Under the pieces are notes generated by a model. The model had not been told where the DNA came from. It made no database searches and saw only the letters and a list, made by a program, of their open reading frames with translations. Below are positions 25,048 through 34,264 of a stretch of 44,919 nt of DNA, piece after piece. The stretch is from Pseudomonas spelaei (GTDB lineage Bacteria > Pseudomonadota > Gammaproteobacteria > Pseudomonadales > Pseudomonadaceae). Each line of letters starts with the position of its first letter. Position 1 is the stretch's first letter. A program made the position numbers and the translations under genes. The stretch lies in NCBI RefSeq assembly GCF_009724245.1, contig NZ_WNNK01000035.1, forward strand, positions 1 through 44,919, written 5' to 3'.

Positions 25048-26413
25048 AAGAAAACAGCGTGGCTTCCTGAGCCTGGATATGGCGATTGGGTTGATCGTTC
25101 TTTCTATCGTCGTGACCCTGGCAATGACTTGGCAGATCAGGCAAATGGATGCCCAGGATTATCGTATAGCGGCGGATCAGCAACGTACCGTCGCCGAAGC
25201 ACAAGTGAAATATCTGAAGGATAATTTCAGTAGCGTTTTGAACAGTGCATCAGCAACCGTACCGGCGCAGATCACCGTACAGATGCTGATCAATACCCAC
25301 TACCTTCCCGTTGGATTCAGTCCTACCAACGTCTTCGGTCAAACCATTTTAGGCCTTGCCAGAAAACCCCAGCCCAATCACTTGGGAGTAATCGTCATTA
25401 CTACGGGGGGGCAAACCATTTCAGAAATGGGTATTCGGGCCATTGCCGAAAACCTGGGAGGATCCGGTGGTTTTATCTCCAAGGTCGATCCAAACATTGT
25501 TCAGGGCGTTCGCGGTGGCTGGCAAGTGGCACTGAGTAGCTACGCAATAGCACCCGGTCCAGGACATACGGTGAGCGCACTTTCTTTATTGGATGGAGCT
25601 TTGACCAACGACTTCCTGTATCGAAACGAAGTACCCGGCCACCCCGAAGTCAATGCCATGAACACAGACCTTGGCATGGGGAACCACAACATCAATAACG
25701 CCCGTGATGTGACAGCGCGCAATGTGACCGCTGCCGACACGGTGACTGCCGCGACTACCCACACCACAGGTGAAACTTATACAGGCGGTTGGTTTAGAAC
25801 ACGTGGCGATACCGGCTGGTACAGCGAAAAGTGGGGCGGCGGTATATACCAAGACAGCCCCGACTGGGTCAAAGTCTATAACAACAAAAACTTCTCAACC
25901 GGTGGTGAGCTGTGGGGTGGAAAGATCACGTCAACCGGCAAGATAGTTGCCTATGATCGAATCACGACCAATGAATACATTTCTGTCGGTGGTCTAGCGA
26001 CTGAAGGTGCCGCCTGTAGCGATCGCACGCTAATTGCGAAAAGCGCAGTGGGAATAATGCTCTCCTGCCAACAGGGTGTATGGAAGGGAGGCAATACTAG
26101 ACCCGGAAGCCTAGCCTCCGCCGGTACTTATTGGGGTAGCGTAACTCGAACGAATGCGGGTACCTCCCCCATCTTCGTTACAGCCTATGGCGGTAATGGT
26201 TTCGGTGGCACCTGCGGGAACAGATACCAGATGACAGCCGCTGTATTTAATGGTTCTTGGATCACCGTGACAGACTCTGGACATACATATGATGTGGGTA
26301 GCAAGACAACATCAGCCGGTTTTATGGTGCCGGGTGGGAGTTCATACCGAGTGACATCAAAACCCTATACCTGCGGCGACGGTGTAATTTCTTTAACCGA
26401 GTTCACACCTTAA
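25037..26413 (+). CDS. pilV: PilV, minor prepilin / pilus tip adhesin
   Basis: Protein of 458 residues from GTG 25037 with AAGGAG at 25023-25028; the longer frame lies within pilT. The leader ends in QRG, then FLSLDMAIGLIVLSIVVTLAMTW, a prepilin helix sharing the FLSLD motif of PilS. A long middle domain is followed by Thr/Val-rich short repeats (VTARNVTAADTVTAATTHTT) and a C-terminal domain with ACSDRTLIAKS...LSCQQGVW, typical of PilV recipient-recognition tips. No shufflon recombinase gene or inverted alternative C-terminal segments are visible, so the tip is fixed here. Confidence 0.87.
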   Translation: MTSKRKQRGFLSLDMAIGLIVLSIVVTLAMTWQIRQMDAQDYRIAADQQRTVAEAQVKYLKDNFSSVLNSASATVPAQITVQMLINTHYLPVGFSPTNVFGQTILGLARKPQPNHLGVIVITTGGQTISEMGIRAIAENLGGSGGFISKVDPNIVQGVRGGWQVALSSYAIAPGPGHTVSALSLLDGALTNDFLYRNEVPGHPEVNAMNTDLGMGNHNINNARDVTARNVTAADTVTAATTHTTGETYTGGWFRTRGDTGWYSEKWGGGIYQDSPDWVKVYNNKNFSTGGELWGGKITSTGKIVAYDRITTNEYISVGGLATEGAACSDRTLIAKSAVGIMLSCQQGVWKGGNTRPGSLASAGTYWGSVTRTNAGTSPIFVTAYGGNGFGGTCGNRYQMTAAVFNGSWITVTDSGHTYDVGSKTTSAGFMVPGGSSYRVTSKPYTCGDGVISLTEFTP

Positions 26414-26518
26414 ATCCAACCCAAGCTCACCCTTGCCAACCTGAATGTTGAGTAGCGCTACTAACTGAATGCCCAGCGCTATAACGCGAGTAGGCCTAGT
26501 TTCAACGGAGTCTCGACC

Positions 26519-26959
26519 ATGACATTGCAATGGGCTGTCTTGATGATTCTGATCATTGCCACCGGCATGTACGCCGAGGAGCAACATCAAACTCAACTCG
26601 CCTCTGATTACGCAACGCTGGACTCACTGACTCGCAACATGTGGGTCTACCGATCAGCAGCCATGCAATACGCCCGGTCCAATCCAAGCTTTAGCGGAAC
26701 GCCTGACGATAGGCTCCTTAACCTCCCTGAATGGTTTACCAAATCAGTCGGTGTGTCGTCTTATCTGGCAGCAGGTAAGGCATACACCTACTTCAATGGG
26801 GTTGCTCCCTCTGGTCTGCCCTCCTCATTGGTCGACCTGACCAAGTCGACGTCCATAGGCGTTAAACGCTCAGGCGTTTTGATCTCACCCATGATTGGAA
26901 TCACCAACGTTGTGATTCCGCCTGCGATTCCCGAAGGCGCTACGGTGATCGTGAACTAG
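26519..26959 (+). CDS. pilM: PilM, type IVB pilus biogenesis protein
   Basis: Protein of 146 residues with one N-terminal membrane segment (WAVLMILIIATGMYAEE) and a small exported domain containing LTRNMWVYRSAAMQYA. This matches the PilM family that closes the pil operon in PAPI-1-type ICEs. ACGGAGTC lies about 8-14 bases before ATG 26519. No terminator follows directly; the first clear one is at 27252. Confidence 0.82.
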   Translation: MTLQWAVLMILIIATGMYAEEQHQTQLASDYATLDSLTRNMWVYRSAAMQYARSNPSFSGTPDDRLLNLPEWFTKSVGVSSYLAAGKAYTYFNGVAPSGLPSSLVDLTKSTSIGVKRSGVLISPMIGITNVVIPPAIPEGATVIVN

Positions 26960-26999
26960 GCTAAGTAAGATTTTGCGCCTACTGACTTGCTTCTACACG

Positions 27000-27250
27000 G
27001 GACCGCTAACATACTGGCGCCAGTAACCGTTCCACCCCGTTGGCTACTGACGGTCATCAGTAGCGCCCGGCAATGCAGTTCGCTTCATTGCCAACCCCAA
27101 AGCACGCTGAGCTCCGGGAAGGGCGTGCGGACTTGGTTCAAAGCTCTCCCTGTGTCTCCCTGTCCAAGCTAGACACGCAGCCGTCTAACTCGTGAATCGC
27201 GAGTTCATAGGCACACAGGGCTTTGTTGAGGTTCGAAGCACCGTAGTCCA
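27000..27250 (+). other. Hairpin-dense intergenic DNA after the pilus operon
   Basis: No gene is recognised. Within about 100 bases there are a 12-base perfect palindrome ACTGGCGCCAGT (27013-27024), an 8-bp stem GCTACTGA/TCAGTAGC (27043-27050 / 27057-27064) and a 7-bp stem GGCAATG/CATTGCC (27069-27075 / 27086-27092). A further short stem AACTCG.../CGAGTT lies near 27190. This may be a small RNA gene, an untranslated tail or a transfer-related site. Confidence 0.45.
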
Positions 27251-27251
27251 A

Positions 27252-27283
27252 GGGCCACACTGGTGTTGTGGCCCATACTTTTT
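27252..27283 (+). terminator. Rho-independent terminator
   Basis: GGGCCACA/TGTGGCCC (27252-27259 / 27267-27274) with a 7-base loop is followed by ATACTTTTT. It probably ends the pil operon transcript or the unassigned RNA before it. Confidence 0.8.
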
Positions 27284-27294
27284 AAAGCTCACAC

Positions 27295-27340
27295 AATGGG
27301 TAGCCTGATGGTCTTGCACAGGATCATCAGGCTACCCATT
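27295..27340 (+). repeat. Perfect 16-bp inverted repeat
   Basis: AATGGGTAGCCTGATG (27295-27310) and its exact complement CATCAGGCTACCCATT (27325-27340) are separated by 14 bases. No T run follows on the plus strand, so it is not a standard terminator. It may be a protein-binding or recombination site, or the processed end of an RNA. Confidence 0.7.
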
Positions 27341-27542
27341 GGTAGCTGCTTTTCCTTGCCGGTGGCCCGCCGGCGAAACGCAGGGCTCCCTTTGTGCGCG
27401 GATGCGTGCCTTATGTTTGCTGGCCTCAGCCACGATAATCGGCCAGGTGAAGAAATGAATCGTTCAGATCACAGCCCAGGGATCGACAGCGCTTCAATCT
27501 CTCACAGGTGGTATTTTTCTCTGAGTGATGCGGTGACTACAG

Positions 27543-27582
27543 CCGAGGGCAACTGCTGACCCGGTTGCCTCGGTAGCTTTTT
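27543..27582 (+). terminator. Terminator hairpin at the left repeat
   Basis: CCGAGGGCAAC (27543-27553) pairs with GTTGCCTCGG (27564-27573) with one bulged G, followed by TAGCTTTTT. In the right copy (from 36603) the second arm is missing, but a short CTACC/GGTAG stem plus TTTTT remains. Confidence 0.65.
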
Positions 27583-27675
27583 CCATCATTTTTTATTCGC
27601 TCGTGTATTTCCCGTGCACCTGTGCCCCTTGCTTGACAATTTCTTTTCAGCTCCCCGAAGATAGGCCTGTGTCCT

Positions 27676-27768
27676 GCTGACGTTGTCAGCAACATGCCCA
27701 GCAATCATCGATCCTTCAGATTGCGCCGCGTTCAACGCGTGGATCAGCCCAAAGCTCGCCAAGCACTC
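27676..27768 (+). ncRNA. Truncated copy of the tandem-pseudoknot RNA
   Basis: The first half is intact: GCTGAC/GTCAGC hairpin (27676-27681 / 27685-27690), AACATGCCCA, GCAAT/ATTGC stem, GATCC/GGATC pseudoknot and CGCGTT/AACGCG hairpin. After GCTCGCCAAGCACTCCG it diverges, so the GCGAGC and GAGTGC partner strands of the second pseudoknot, present in the 36726 copy, are lost. It is probably non-functional and broken by the insertion of the fimbrial module. Confidence 0.65.
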
Positions 27769-28044
27769 CGCAACGCAGCACACCCTACTTTCACGACGGT
27801 ACTGATGCCGATATGCTGAGCCACAACCAACCCGCTTTACCTTCGTTCTAGGCCTGAGTGGACCAACGACGGTCAACTATTACTTTCGGCTCTAGTACCG
27901 GCGGCACTCTTCCTTTACGCGAGTTTATGACAAGTGGATATTTTCCCTGCAAGGTTTTTTGTGAAACATCAACGTAGGTGACGCTTGGCAGGCTTACGCC
28001 ACGTCACTCACCGATCAAAAAAATTTCAGCCCCCCCTTATAGAA

Positions 28045-29022
28045 CTATTGATACGTCATCGTAAACGTCAGCGATGTGTTAGCCGTACCACCTTTGATGG
28101 TCTTATTCACCTGGTAGTAGGCTGCTTTTAGTGGAATGGTGAAATTACCCCCGGCAGCTTGATAAGTCGCAAGCTTAAGATCCGTACCAAGAGCCAGAGG
28201 CTTATCCGTATTGTCAAGGATCTGAACACCTACGCCGGACGCAGTAGAATCATTGGTTAACCCAACGACCGAGTCGGTCGTATTGATGATGCTTGTTGTA
28301 GGATCAAGTCGGTACTGAATAGCAGTAATTCCAGACGGGCAGTTGTTAAGTGCAATGTTAAAGGCTTTTGGGGCAAGCCGTGTATTCACACCGGCAAAAC
28401 CTGAACTCTTCTGCTCACCCATAGAGACAGAGATATTTGGAGTAGTGCACGTCAACTCGGAAATGACAGTTTTCCGGCTAAGCGAAAACGTTGCCACAAC
28501 AAGCTCCCCCTGAAGCCAAGTTGCAAAGTCACCTGCTAGTATTTCAGTTCCTTCCTGAACTTGACCAACCTTTATCACTTCATAGTTGTAGGATGTATTA
28601 TTTAAATCAAAGCTTCCACTCACGCCGTTAACAGGATAGGCATGCAAATAACTTCCATCTTGGTATCGTAATCTATAAGCAAGGCCCGTAGTCCCGATAG
28701 GTAGGAATCCGACATCATTAATAGGCGACTGACCGCCAACAAGGTTCTTGAGTCCAGACATATGAGGCAAAGTGCACACATAATTATTCGTGCCGCTTAT
28801 TATATAAGTCGGTGATTTATAAATAACTGTTCCTAACGGTAAGTTCCTTGCTAGCGGCAGATTCGTTGGGGGCGTAAAAGAGACAAATCTAGCATTTCCT
28901 CCCGAATTAAATGTACAATCAGCTTTGACGTCTTCGCAAAAAAAAACATAAAGTGCCGATATTAAAAATGCAGTAATAGCATAGAATTGTCTTTTTTTAT
29001 GTTGCACAAGGTTAAACCTCAT
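28045..29022 (-). CDS. Fimbrial adhesin/minor subunit, paralog A
   Basis: Protein of 325 residues on the minus strand from ATG 29022 (TTG three bases upstream is also possible). It has a signal peptide (FYAITAFLISALYVFF, cleavage near VKADC), an N-terminal lectin-like half beginning with CTFNSGG, and a C-terminal pilin domain with the fimbrial pattern (CTTPNISVSMGEQKSSGF, then FNIALNNCPSG, ending with SLTFTMTYQ). The final beta-strand fits the chaperone-usher donor-strand system. It is a clear paralog of the protein at 34265-35218 and lies divergent from the pilin-chaperone-usher genes. It probably caps the fimbria; receptor unknown. Confidence 0.85.
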   Translation of the reverse strand: MRFNLVQHKKRQFYAITAFLISALYVFFCEDVKADCTFNSGGNARFVSFTPPTNLPLARNLPLGTVIYKSPTYIISGTNNYVCTLPHMSGLKNLVGGQSPINDVGFLPIGTTGLAYRLRYQDGSYLHAYPVNGVSGSFDLNNTSYNYEVIKVGQVQEGTEILAGDFATWLQGELVVATFSLSRKTVISELTCTTPNISVSMGEQKSSGFAGVNTRLAPKAFNIALNNCPSGITAIQYRLDPTTSIINTTDSVVGLTNDSTASGVGVQILDNTDKPLALGTDLKLATYQAAGGNFTIPLKAAYYQVNKTIKGGTANTSLTFTMTYQ

Positions 29023-29671
29023 CAATACTACATCCCTATCTCAGTATTTCATACGCGCCGATATTTGCTTTACTTCTAAAAAATACTGACTCTACCTGCT
29101 TGAAACGACTGACTCGCCTAGACGAGAAAACGTTCACGTCAGATTTGCTTATGTTTGTCAGCGGACTCAAAGCCGAAAAGCTCGCGCGGTCGAGATCCAC
29201 AACATGGTCTGCTCAAGGTCTTGACGGGCTGAACACATTCCAGCACAGACTCAAGGGCTTGCGACTGAGCGTGCCAAAACGTTTGAGGCAGATTTAACTC
29301 GCCTTCCAAGTTGAACCTAAAGAAGGTGAAGGGACGCTGGATGGCCATGCTACAACAGCATCTTATGCAAGGACGCTAGGCTATTTTAGAGTAACACCCG
29401 GGCCTGACAGTTGCTTATATTCCTATTTTTAAATCAGCCAGAGTCCTACCCACCATCCCCCTTCGCAAGGTCAACTTTTCTTAATAGATTATCGTAGATT
29501 GAAGGCCGAGGAAGCTGGATAGGATTATTCCTAGAAACAAATAAGAATAAAGACACTCCCTCACCAGAGCTCGACTGATTTCTATTGTACCAGCGCTTGC
29601 GCACAATTCTCTGGGTTCGATGTTGAATTGAGCTCACTCCCCCCCCCTAAAATATCATTCGGAGAACGGAA
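29023..29671 (+). other. Divergent intergenic region before the major pilin
   Basis: About 650 bases, AT-rich at both ends, no convincing gene. Short frames at 29100-29297 (+) and 29139-29348 (-) overlap and match nothing I know; they may be remnants. The region must hold the promoters of the divergent adhesin and of the fimbrial operon. I see no invertible element with clear inverted repeats. Confidence 0.5.
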
Positions 29672-30211
29672 TTGAATCCCAAAAAAAGTAAAGCTTATTT
29701 TCTGACCTTAGCTGTCGCCGTATCAACCGTCTTGTCTGCTTCAGCCCTTGCTTCCGATGGCACCATTACGATCACCGGCTCCGTGACAAGTAATACCTGT
29801 AAGGTAACCGCTGGCACTTCTGCTGACAGCGCTGTTGCCTTGGACAGAAACAGCGCCAAAACATTGTCGAAGGCTGGCGAGACCTCCGGCTTTAAAGCAA
29901 TCACATTTAAACTTACTGACTGTGATGGCACCGGTATAGTCAAAGTCGGTTTCGAGGCTGGCGCAACGACAGATACAGCCAGCGGTCGCCTGAATCTGAT
30001 TGGTGCAGCAGGGGTCGCGAAGAATGTTCAGATACAACTACGCAACCGTGACAATTCCGTAATCAAGATTGGCGATGACAGTAGCATTAAGGGCGAGACA
30101 GTCATAGAAAAGGCTGCAACCCTGCAGTATTTAATCGGTTACTACGCTACCGGAGCAGCTGAAGGTGGCACAGCTAACACATCTGTCACCTACAGCATTA
30201 TTTACCCATAA
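29672..30211 (+). CDS. Major fimbrial subunit (chaperone-usher pilin)
   Basis: Protein of 179 residues. It begins at an unusual TTG (29672) preceded by CGGAG at 29660-29664; no in-frame ATG precedes the signal peptide. The signal (KAYFLTLAVAVSTVLSASALA) is followed by the FimA-type fold: DGTITITGSVTSNTCKVTAG with the first Cys, FKLTDCDG with the second Cys, and the C-terminal NTSVTYSIIYP with penultimate Tyr. It is exported by the Sec path, held by the chaperone at 30271 and polymerised through the usher at 31088. Confidence 0.92.
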   Translation: MNPKKSKAYFLTLAVAVSTVLSASALASDGTITITGSVTSNTCKVTAGTSADSAVALDRNSAKTLSKAGETSGFKAITFKLTDCDGTGIVKVGFEAGATTDTASGRLNLIGAAGVAKNVQIQLRNRDNSVIKIGDDSSIKGETVIEKAATLQYLIGYYATGAAEGGTANTSVTYSIIYP

Positions 30212-30219
30212 TTATCAAT

Positions 30220-30245
30220 GGCCCAAAGAGAAACTTTTTTGGGCC
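30220..30245 (+). terminator. Partial terminator between pilin and chaperone genes
   Basis: GGCCCAAA (30220-30227) and TTTGGGCC (30238-30245) form an 8-bp stem containing a T-rich right side (six T before GGGCC). Such hairpins after the major pilin gene usually lower downstream expression so that pilin exceeds chaperone and usher; here that is inference. Confidence 0.65.
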
Positions 30246-30270
30246 TAGGTGAGGGAGCCTGAAAAAATTC

Positions 30271-30993
30271 ATGTCATATTATTTGGTTTTGAGTGCCTTG
30301 GTTGTTGGTATTACGTTAACGATACCAGCCCAGGCTTCGATTGTGCTAGATAACACTCGAGTGGTATATGAGGAAAAAGATAGGGAGGTTACAGTTAAAC
30401 TAAACAACAGTGGCTCGCACCCCGTGGTTGTTCAGTCTTGGCTGGATGATGGTGATGTAAAAAAGGACCCTGGACTGATTAAAACTCCATTTATGTTAAT
30501 GCCACCTATGACTCGTGTAGATCCTGGTAAAGGGCAAACGTTGCGCCTGATGTATATTGGCGAATCTTTGCCAAATGATCATGAGTCGTTGTATTACTTG
30601 AATATCCTGGAGATCCCTCCAAAATTTTCTGAGACTGAGGACAGTGCCTATCTACAAGTAGCACTGCGTACACGGATAAAGGTCTTTTATCGGCCTGCAA
30701 AATTGGAAAGCAGCGTTTCAGATGCATCGAATAATCTCTCATGGTCCGTCGTTCAGAACGGCACCTCTTGGTCTTTACAATGCTCCAACCCGAGTCCGTA
30801 CTATATCTCCATGAGTGAAGTATCTTTGATTGTTTCAGGCAGGACTATCCAAGTCGGAGATGGAATGGTCTCACCTAGAAGCAAGTTAAACTTAGCTCTG
30901 GAAAGGCAGCCAGCGGCAGACGCGCAGGTCAAAGTGATATCGATCGATGATTTTGGTGCATCACGAGAAAGAACAAGCCTCCTAAATCGATGA
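30271..30993 (+). CDS. Periplasmic fimbrial chaperone (PapD family)
   Basis: Protein of 240 residues with a signal peptide (MSYYLVLSALVVGITLTIPAQA). The two Ig-like domains show the family marks: R in NTRVVYEE, the edge strand with VVVQSWLDDGD, P-P-MTRVDPGKGQTLRLMY, and YYLNILEIPPK. It binds unfolded pilin subunits in the periplasm by donor-strand complementation and delivers them to the usher. ATG 30271 follows GAGGGAGCC at 30251-30259. It lies in the order pilin-chaperone-usher expected for a complete fimbrial operon. Confidence 0.92.
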   Translation: MSYYLVLSALVVGITLTIPAQASIVLDNTRVVYEEKDREVTVKLNNSGSHPVVVQSWLDDGDVKKDPGLIKTPFMLMPPMTRVDPGKGQTLRLMYIGESLPNDHESLYYLNILEIPPKFSETEDSAYLQVALRTRIKVFYRPAKLESSVSDASNNLSWSVVQNGTSWSLQCSNPSPYYISMSEVSLIVSGRTIQVGDGMVSPRSKLNLALERQPAADAQVKVISIDDFGASRERTSLLNR

Positions 30994-31087
30994 CTAGCAA
31001 GTCCATCTAGAAAAATTTTATACTTTTGCCTGAGGCTGAAAGTTGATGGTGATTGTTTCTCGTCAACTGTTTAGATCCGGATAATAA

Positions 31088-33730
31088 ATGAATACCATTG
31101 TGCGCGTACCATTTTTTGCAAGCTTGCAGCTGAGTAGTTCGCACAACACGCTACATGCACTTGCGGTCTTGAGTTTAGTCGCTTGCCATTCCGCACTTGC
31201 AAGTGACAACTACGAGTTTGAGCCTAGTTTCTTGCGAGGGGGCGCAAGTGCATTTGACCTAGCCAAGTTTACCCGCGGAAATGCTGTGATACCTGGTACT
31301 TATCTGGTTGATATTATTGTGAATGAGGTATCGGTGGGGCGCGACAATATTGTATTCCGTGCCAAGCCTGGAGAAGACAGTGCGGAGCCCTGCATTACGG
31401 TTGAGGTACTGGATCGAATTGGCGTTGATCTGCTTAAACTGTCGAACGTGGATACCAAAAATCGTCAAAATTGCGTAGATCTCGTATCTAACATCACTCC
31501 AGCATCGGTGAGCTTCGACAGCAGCGAGCAACGACTACTGATTAGTATCCCCCAGATAAATATGCGCCGTAGCGCACAAGGCTATGTCGATCCTTCTCAG
31601 TGGGATCGTGGCGTGACCGCCGGCATGCTCAATTATAACTATAATAGCTTCTATAGCAGCACCCAGCAAAGTGGTGCGCAGAATTATCTAGGTCTAAGTG
31701 GTGGCATGAATCTGGGGGACTGGCACTTTCGCTCCAGCTCTTCATTCGACTGGAATGGCAACCGCCGAACGTGGCAGAGCCGTACGCTTTATGCGCAGCG
31801 CGATATACAGTCCTTAAGTTCACAGTTGACTGTAGGGGACTCGTCTACCAACGGTAACCTCTTTGATTCATTCTCGCTGCGCGGCATACAAATTGCCAGT
31901 GATGAGCGTATGCTGCCCGACTCGTTGAGCGGCTATGCACCTGTGGTGCGTGGCCAGGCCAATACCAATGCGAAGGTGGAGATCCGCCAGAACGGTTATA
32001 CGATTTACGAAACCACCGTTGCGCCCGGCGCTTTTGAAATTGATGACCTTTACCCGTCCGGTTATGGCGGTGACTTGGAAGTTACTGTTACTGAGGCTGA
32101 TGGCCAGATTCGTAAATTCTCTGTGCCGTACGCTGCCGTTGCACGCATGCTGCGTCCTGGAACCCAGCGTTATAGTGCGGTGCTTGGTCAGTATCACAAT
32201 GGCTTCAATAATAGTGATAAACAAATGGTTGGCCAGCTCACCTATGAACGTGGGTTGAGTAACTTGTTCACTGGTTATACCGGCGTGCTGGCAGCAGAAG
32301 GGTACTTCTCACCTATGATCGGTTCGGCGATGAATACGTCGATCGGTGCTTTTGGTGTTGACGTCACACACGCCAGTACAAAGCTCTCGGTGGATGAGGG
32401 GGCTGCTGGCGGGAAGTCATCGGGACAAAGTATGCGCGTGTCTTACAGCAAAACCTTACCGCAAACTGGCAGCTCAGTGTCTATCGCGGCATACCGTTAC
32501 TCCACCAGCGGCTATTACAGCTTGTCGGACGCCATGGCAGTAAAGGAGAGTAGTCGTAAGGATGACCGTTTAACCTCTGCACACTTCGACCCGCGCGAAG
32601 ATAGTTTGAATAATCGCTTTAGGCAAAAAATCAATCGCAAGACCGCGCAACAGCAACGTCGGCGCAGCACTATACAGCTTACGTTTAACCAATCACTGGG
32701 GAGCTCGGGGTCGATTTACATGACCGGTTCCGCCACTAGTTACTGGAGTAGACCTGGCACCACAACTCAATACCAAGTGGGTTATACCGGCAGCACGCGC
32801 CATTTCAATTACTCAGTTTCCGCAATGCGCTCGACGAATTTTTCCGGCAGCAATGAGGATCAACTTTACGCCACGCTCTCCATTCCGTTAGGGGGGAGCA
32901 CTACCGCTTCTTCAAGTTTCAGCTTCAATAAGAACGGTACCGGCGTCCGTAGCTCGATTAATGGTACGGGCGGTATGAATAATGAATACGGTTGGGGGGC
33001 GAGTGCTACCAAGGCTGAGCTTGGCAGTAAATCCGTGGCTACCTATGGTGACTACAAAGGTAGCATGGGGACGCTAAATGCTTCGGTTGGTTCTGGAAAT
33101 GGGTATCGCCAAGCCGCATGGGGAGCAGGTGGATCCATAGTCGCTCACCCCGGCGGTATCACATTCGGTCAATCGGTCAGTGACACTTTTGCCATCATTG
33201 AGGCGCCAGGCGCTGAGGGGGCTTCTATTACCTCGCAATCAGGCGTGAAAGTCGACAAACAAGGTTTCGCTGTTGTTCCCTATCTGTCGCCCTATCGGCG
33301 TAACAATGTAGATATCGATCCACGTGACATGTCCATTGATGTCGAGTTGAAGTCCACGAGCCAAGAGCTGATTCCGCGTGCAGGAGCTGTACTGTCGAAA
33401 AAGTTTGAAACCGTTACGGGGCGCGCGGCAATCATCGACTTGGAAATGTCCACGGGCTTGACGGTACCGTTCGGTACCGAAGTGATGACCGATACCGGCA
33501 GCAGCGTAGGCATTGTTGGTCAGGGCGGCCGAGCTATCGTCAGGGGCCTTAATGATAACGGTACGCTAATCATCAAATGGGGAGGCTCGGCTGTCCAGCA
33601 ATGTCAGATCGCCTACGCCCTTGCTCCAGTGGCAAAGGGCAGCAAACCGACACGGTTCGATCACTTTAGCGCCCCTTGCGACCCAACCAAACCCAATGTG
33701 CGTGCCGTAATCGCACAGCGAGAGTATTAA
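31088..33730 (+). CDS. Outer-membrane fimbrial usher (FimD/PapC family)
   Basis: Protein of 880 residues. A signal region (AVLSLVACHSALASDNYEF) is followed by the N-terminal chaperone-binding domain (FLRGGASAFDLAKFTRGN), the beta-barrel with the signature QSLSSQLTVGDSSTNGNLFDSFSL split by the plug, the barrel continuation, and two C-terminal domains (GRAAIIDLEMSTGLTVPFGT and later VQQCQIAYALAP). It forms the pore for fimbrial assembly. Residues about 500-525 are rich in Arg, Lys and Gln (KINRKTAQQQRRR), an unusual basic stretch in a barrel loop. It is intact and full length. Confidence 0.94.
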   Translation: MNTIVRVPFFASLQLSSSHNTLHALAVLSLVACHSALASDNYEFEPSFLRGGASAFDLAKFTRGNAVIPGTYLVDIIVNEVSVGRDNIVFRAKPGEDSAEPCITVEVLDRIGVDLLKLSNVDTKNRQNCVDLVSNITPASVSFDSSEQRLLISIPQINMRRSAQGYVDPSQWDRGVTAGMLNYNYNSFYSSTQQSGAQNYLGLSGGMNLGDWHFRSSSSFDWNGNRRTWQSRTLYAQRDIQSLSSQLTVGDSSTNGNLFDSFSLRGIQIASDERMLPDSLSGYAPVVRGQANTNAKVEIRQNGYTIYETTVAPGAFEIDDLYPSGYGGDLEVTVTEADGQIRKFSVPYAAVARMLRPGTQRYSAVLGQYHNGFNNSDKQMVGQLTYERGLSNLFTGYTGVLAAEGYFSPMIGSAMNTSIGAFGVDVTHASTKLSVDEGAAGGKSSGQSMRVSYSKTLPQTGSSVSIAAYRYSTSGYYSLSDAMAVKESSRKDDRLTSAHFDPREDSLNNRFRQKINRKTAQQQRRRSTIQLTFNQSLGSSGSIYMTGSATSYWSRPGTTTQYQVGYTGSTRHFNYSVSAMRSTNFSGSNEDQLYATLSIPLGGSTTASSSFSFNKNGTGVRSSINGTGGMNNEYGWGASATKAELGSKSVATYGDYKGSMGTLNASVGSGNGYRQAAWGAGGSIVAHPGGITFGQSVSDTFAIIEAPGAEGASITSQSGVKVDKQGFAVVPYLSPYRRNNVDIDPRDMSIDVELKSTSQELIPRAGAVLSKKFETVTGRAAIIDLEMSTGLTVPFGTEVMTDTGSSVGIVGQGGRAIVRGLNDNGTLIIKWGGSAVQQCQIAYALAPVAKGSKPTRFDHFSAPCDPTKPNVRAVIAQREY

Positions 33731-34264
33731 GCTCCAAGCTCCCCTTTAACCCCGCTTGACGCTGAGGAGCGGGTAGCGCTAAAGCCGTTATCTAGTCTGT
33801 TTAGGTAAATGACTCAGCTCAAAATTAATTATTGGAGATTCTATGTTAGCCAATATGTTATTGATATTGTTGAGGCCCCTCGTGCACGCACCGCGATGGA
33901 GGCCTATGCACATAACTGCGATGCTACCAATCTGTAGTGCAAGGTGTCCGCGTACGCTTGCAAAGTTCCTGCGCATCACTCACCTTCATTCAAATAGCTT
34001 TGCGAATCGTGAACTCTACACATGCGATAGCCCGAACGCACGAAGCTTACTCAGCGGCTGCTTACAATCAGGTAATTACGACACTGAAATCTCTTGCCTT
34101 CTGACAAGGCTAGTACTTTCTCTGAGGTAAGAAGGGAATGTTGCCGACCGGCAGATCGGCATCTATCTTTGTTTAATTATCGAAAAAGCTTCACTTTCAA
34201 ATAAATATATTCAAAATGAAGCTATGGCTCAGTGATACTTTAGCGCTATAAGGTTAACTTACTT
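33731..34264 (+). other. Intergenic region between usher and adhesin
   Basis: About 530 bases. Two small overlapping frames (from ATG 33810 and ATG 33843) are not recognisable. The first gives a protein-like 42-residue stretch (ISQ-like YVIDIVEAPRARTAMEAYAHN) before a TAG, so a decayed small gene is possible. The right side is AT-rich and probably holds the adhesin promoter. Confidence 0.4.

Larger units (their letters stand above)
27540..27768 (+). repeat. Left copy of the direct repeat around the fimbrial cluster
   Basis: Nearly identical to 36603-36818 in the same orientation, from CAGCCGAGGGCAACTGCT to AGCTCGCCAAGCACTC, with a few substitutions and small indels. It contains a terminator, a TTGACA box (27633-27638) and the first part of the structured RNA. 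It marks the left edge of the fimbrial cargo. Confidence 0.88.

Noticed and set aside
25900..26413. Shufflon at the 3' end of pilV
   Set aside because: No inverted alternative C-terminal segments, no repeated crossover sites and no Rci recombinase nearby.
29100..29348. Small overlapping frames between adhesin and pilin
   Set aside because: They overlap each other on opposite strands, lack good ribosome sites and match nothing recognisable.
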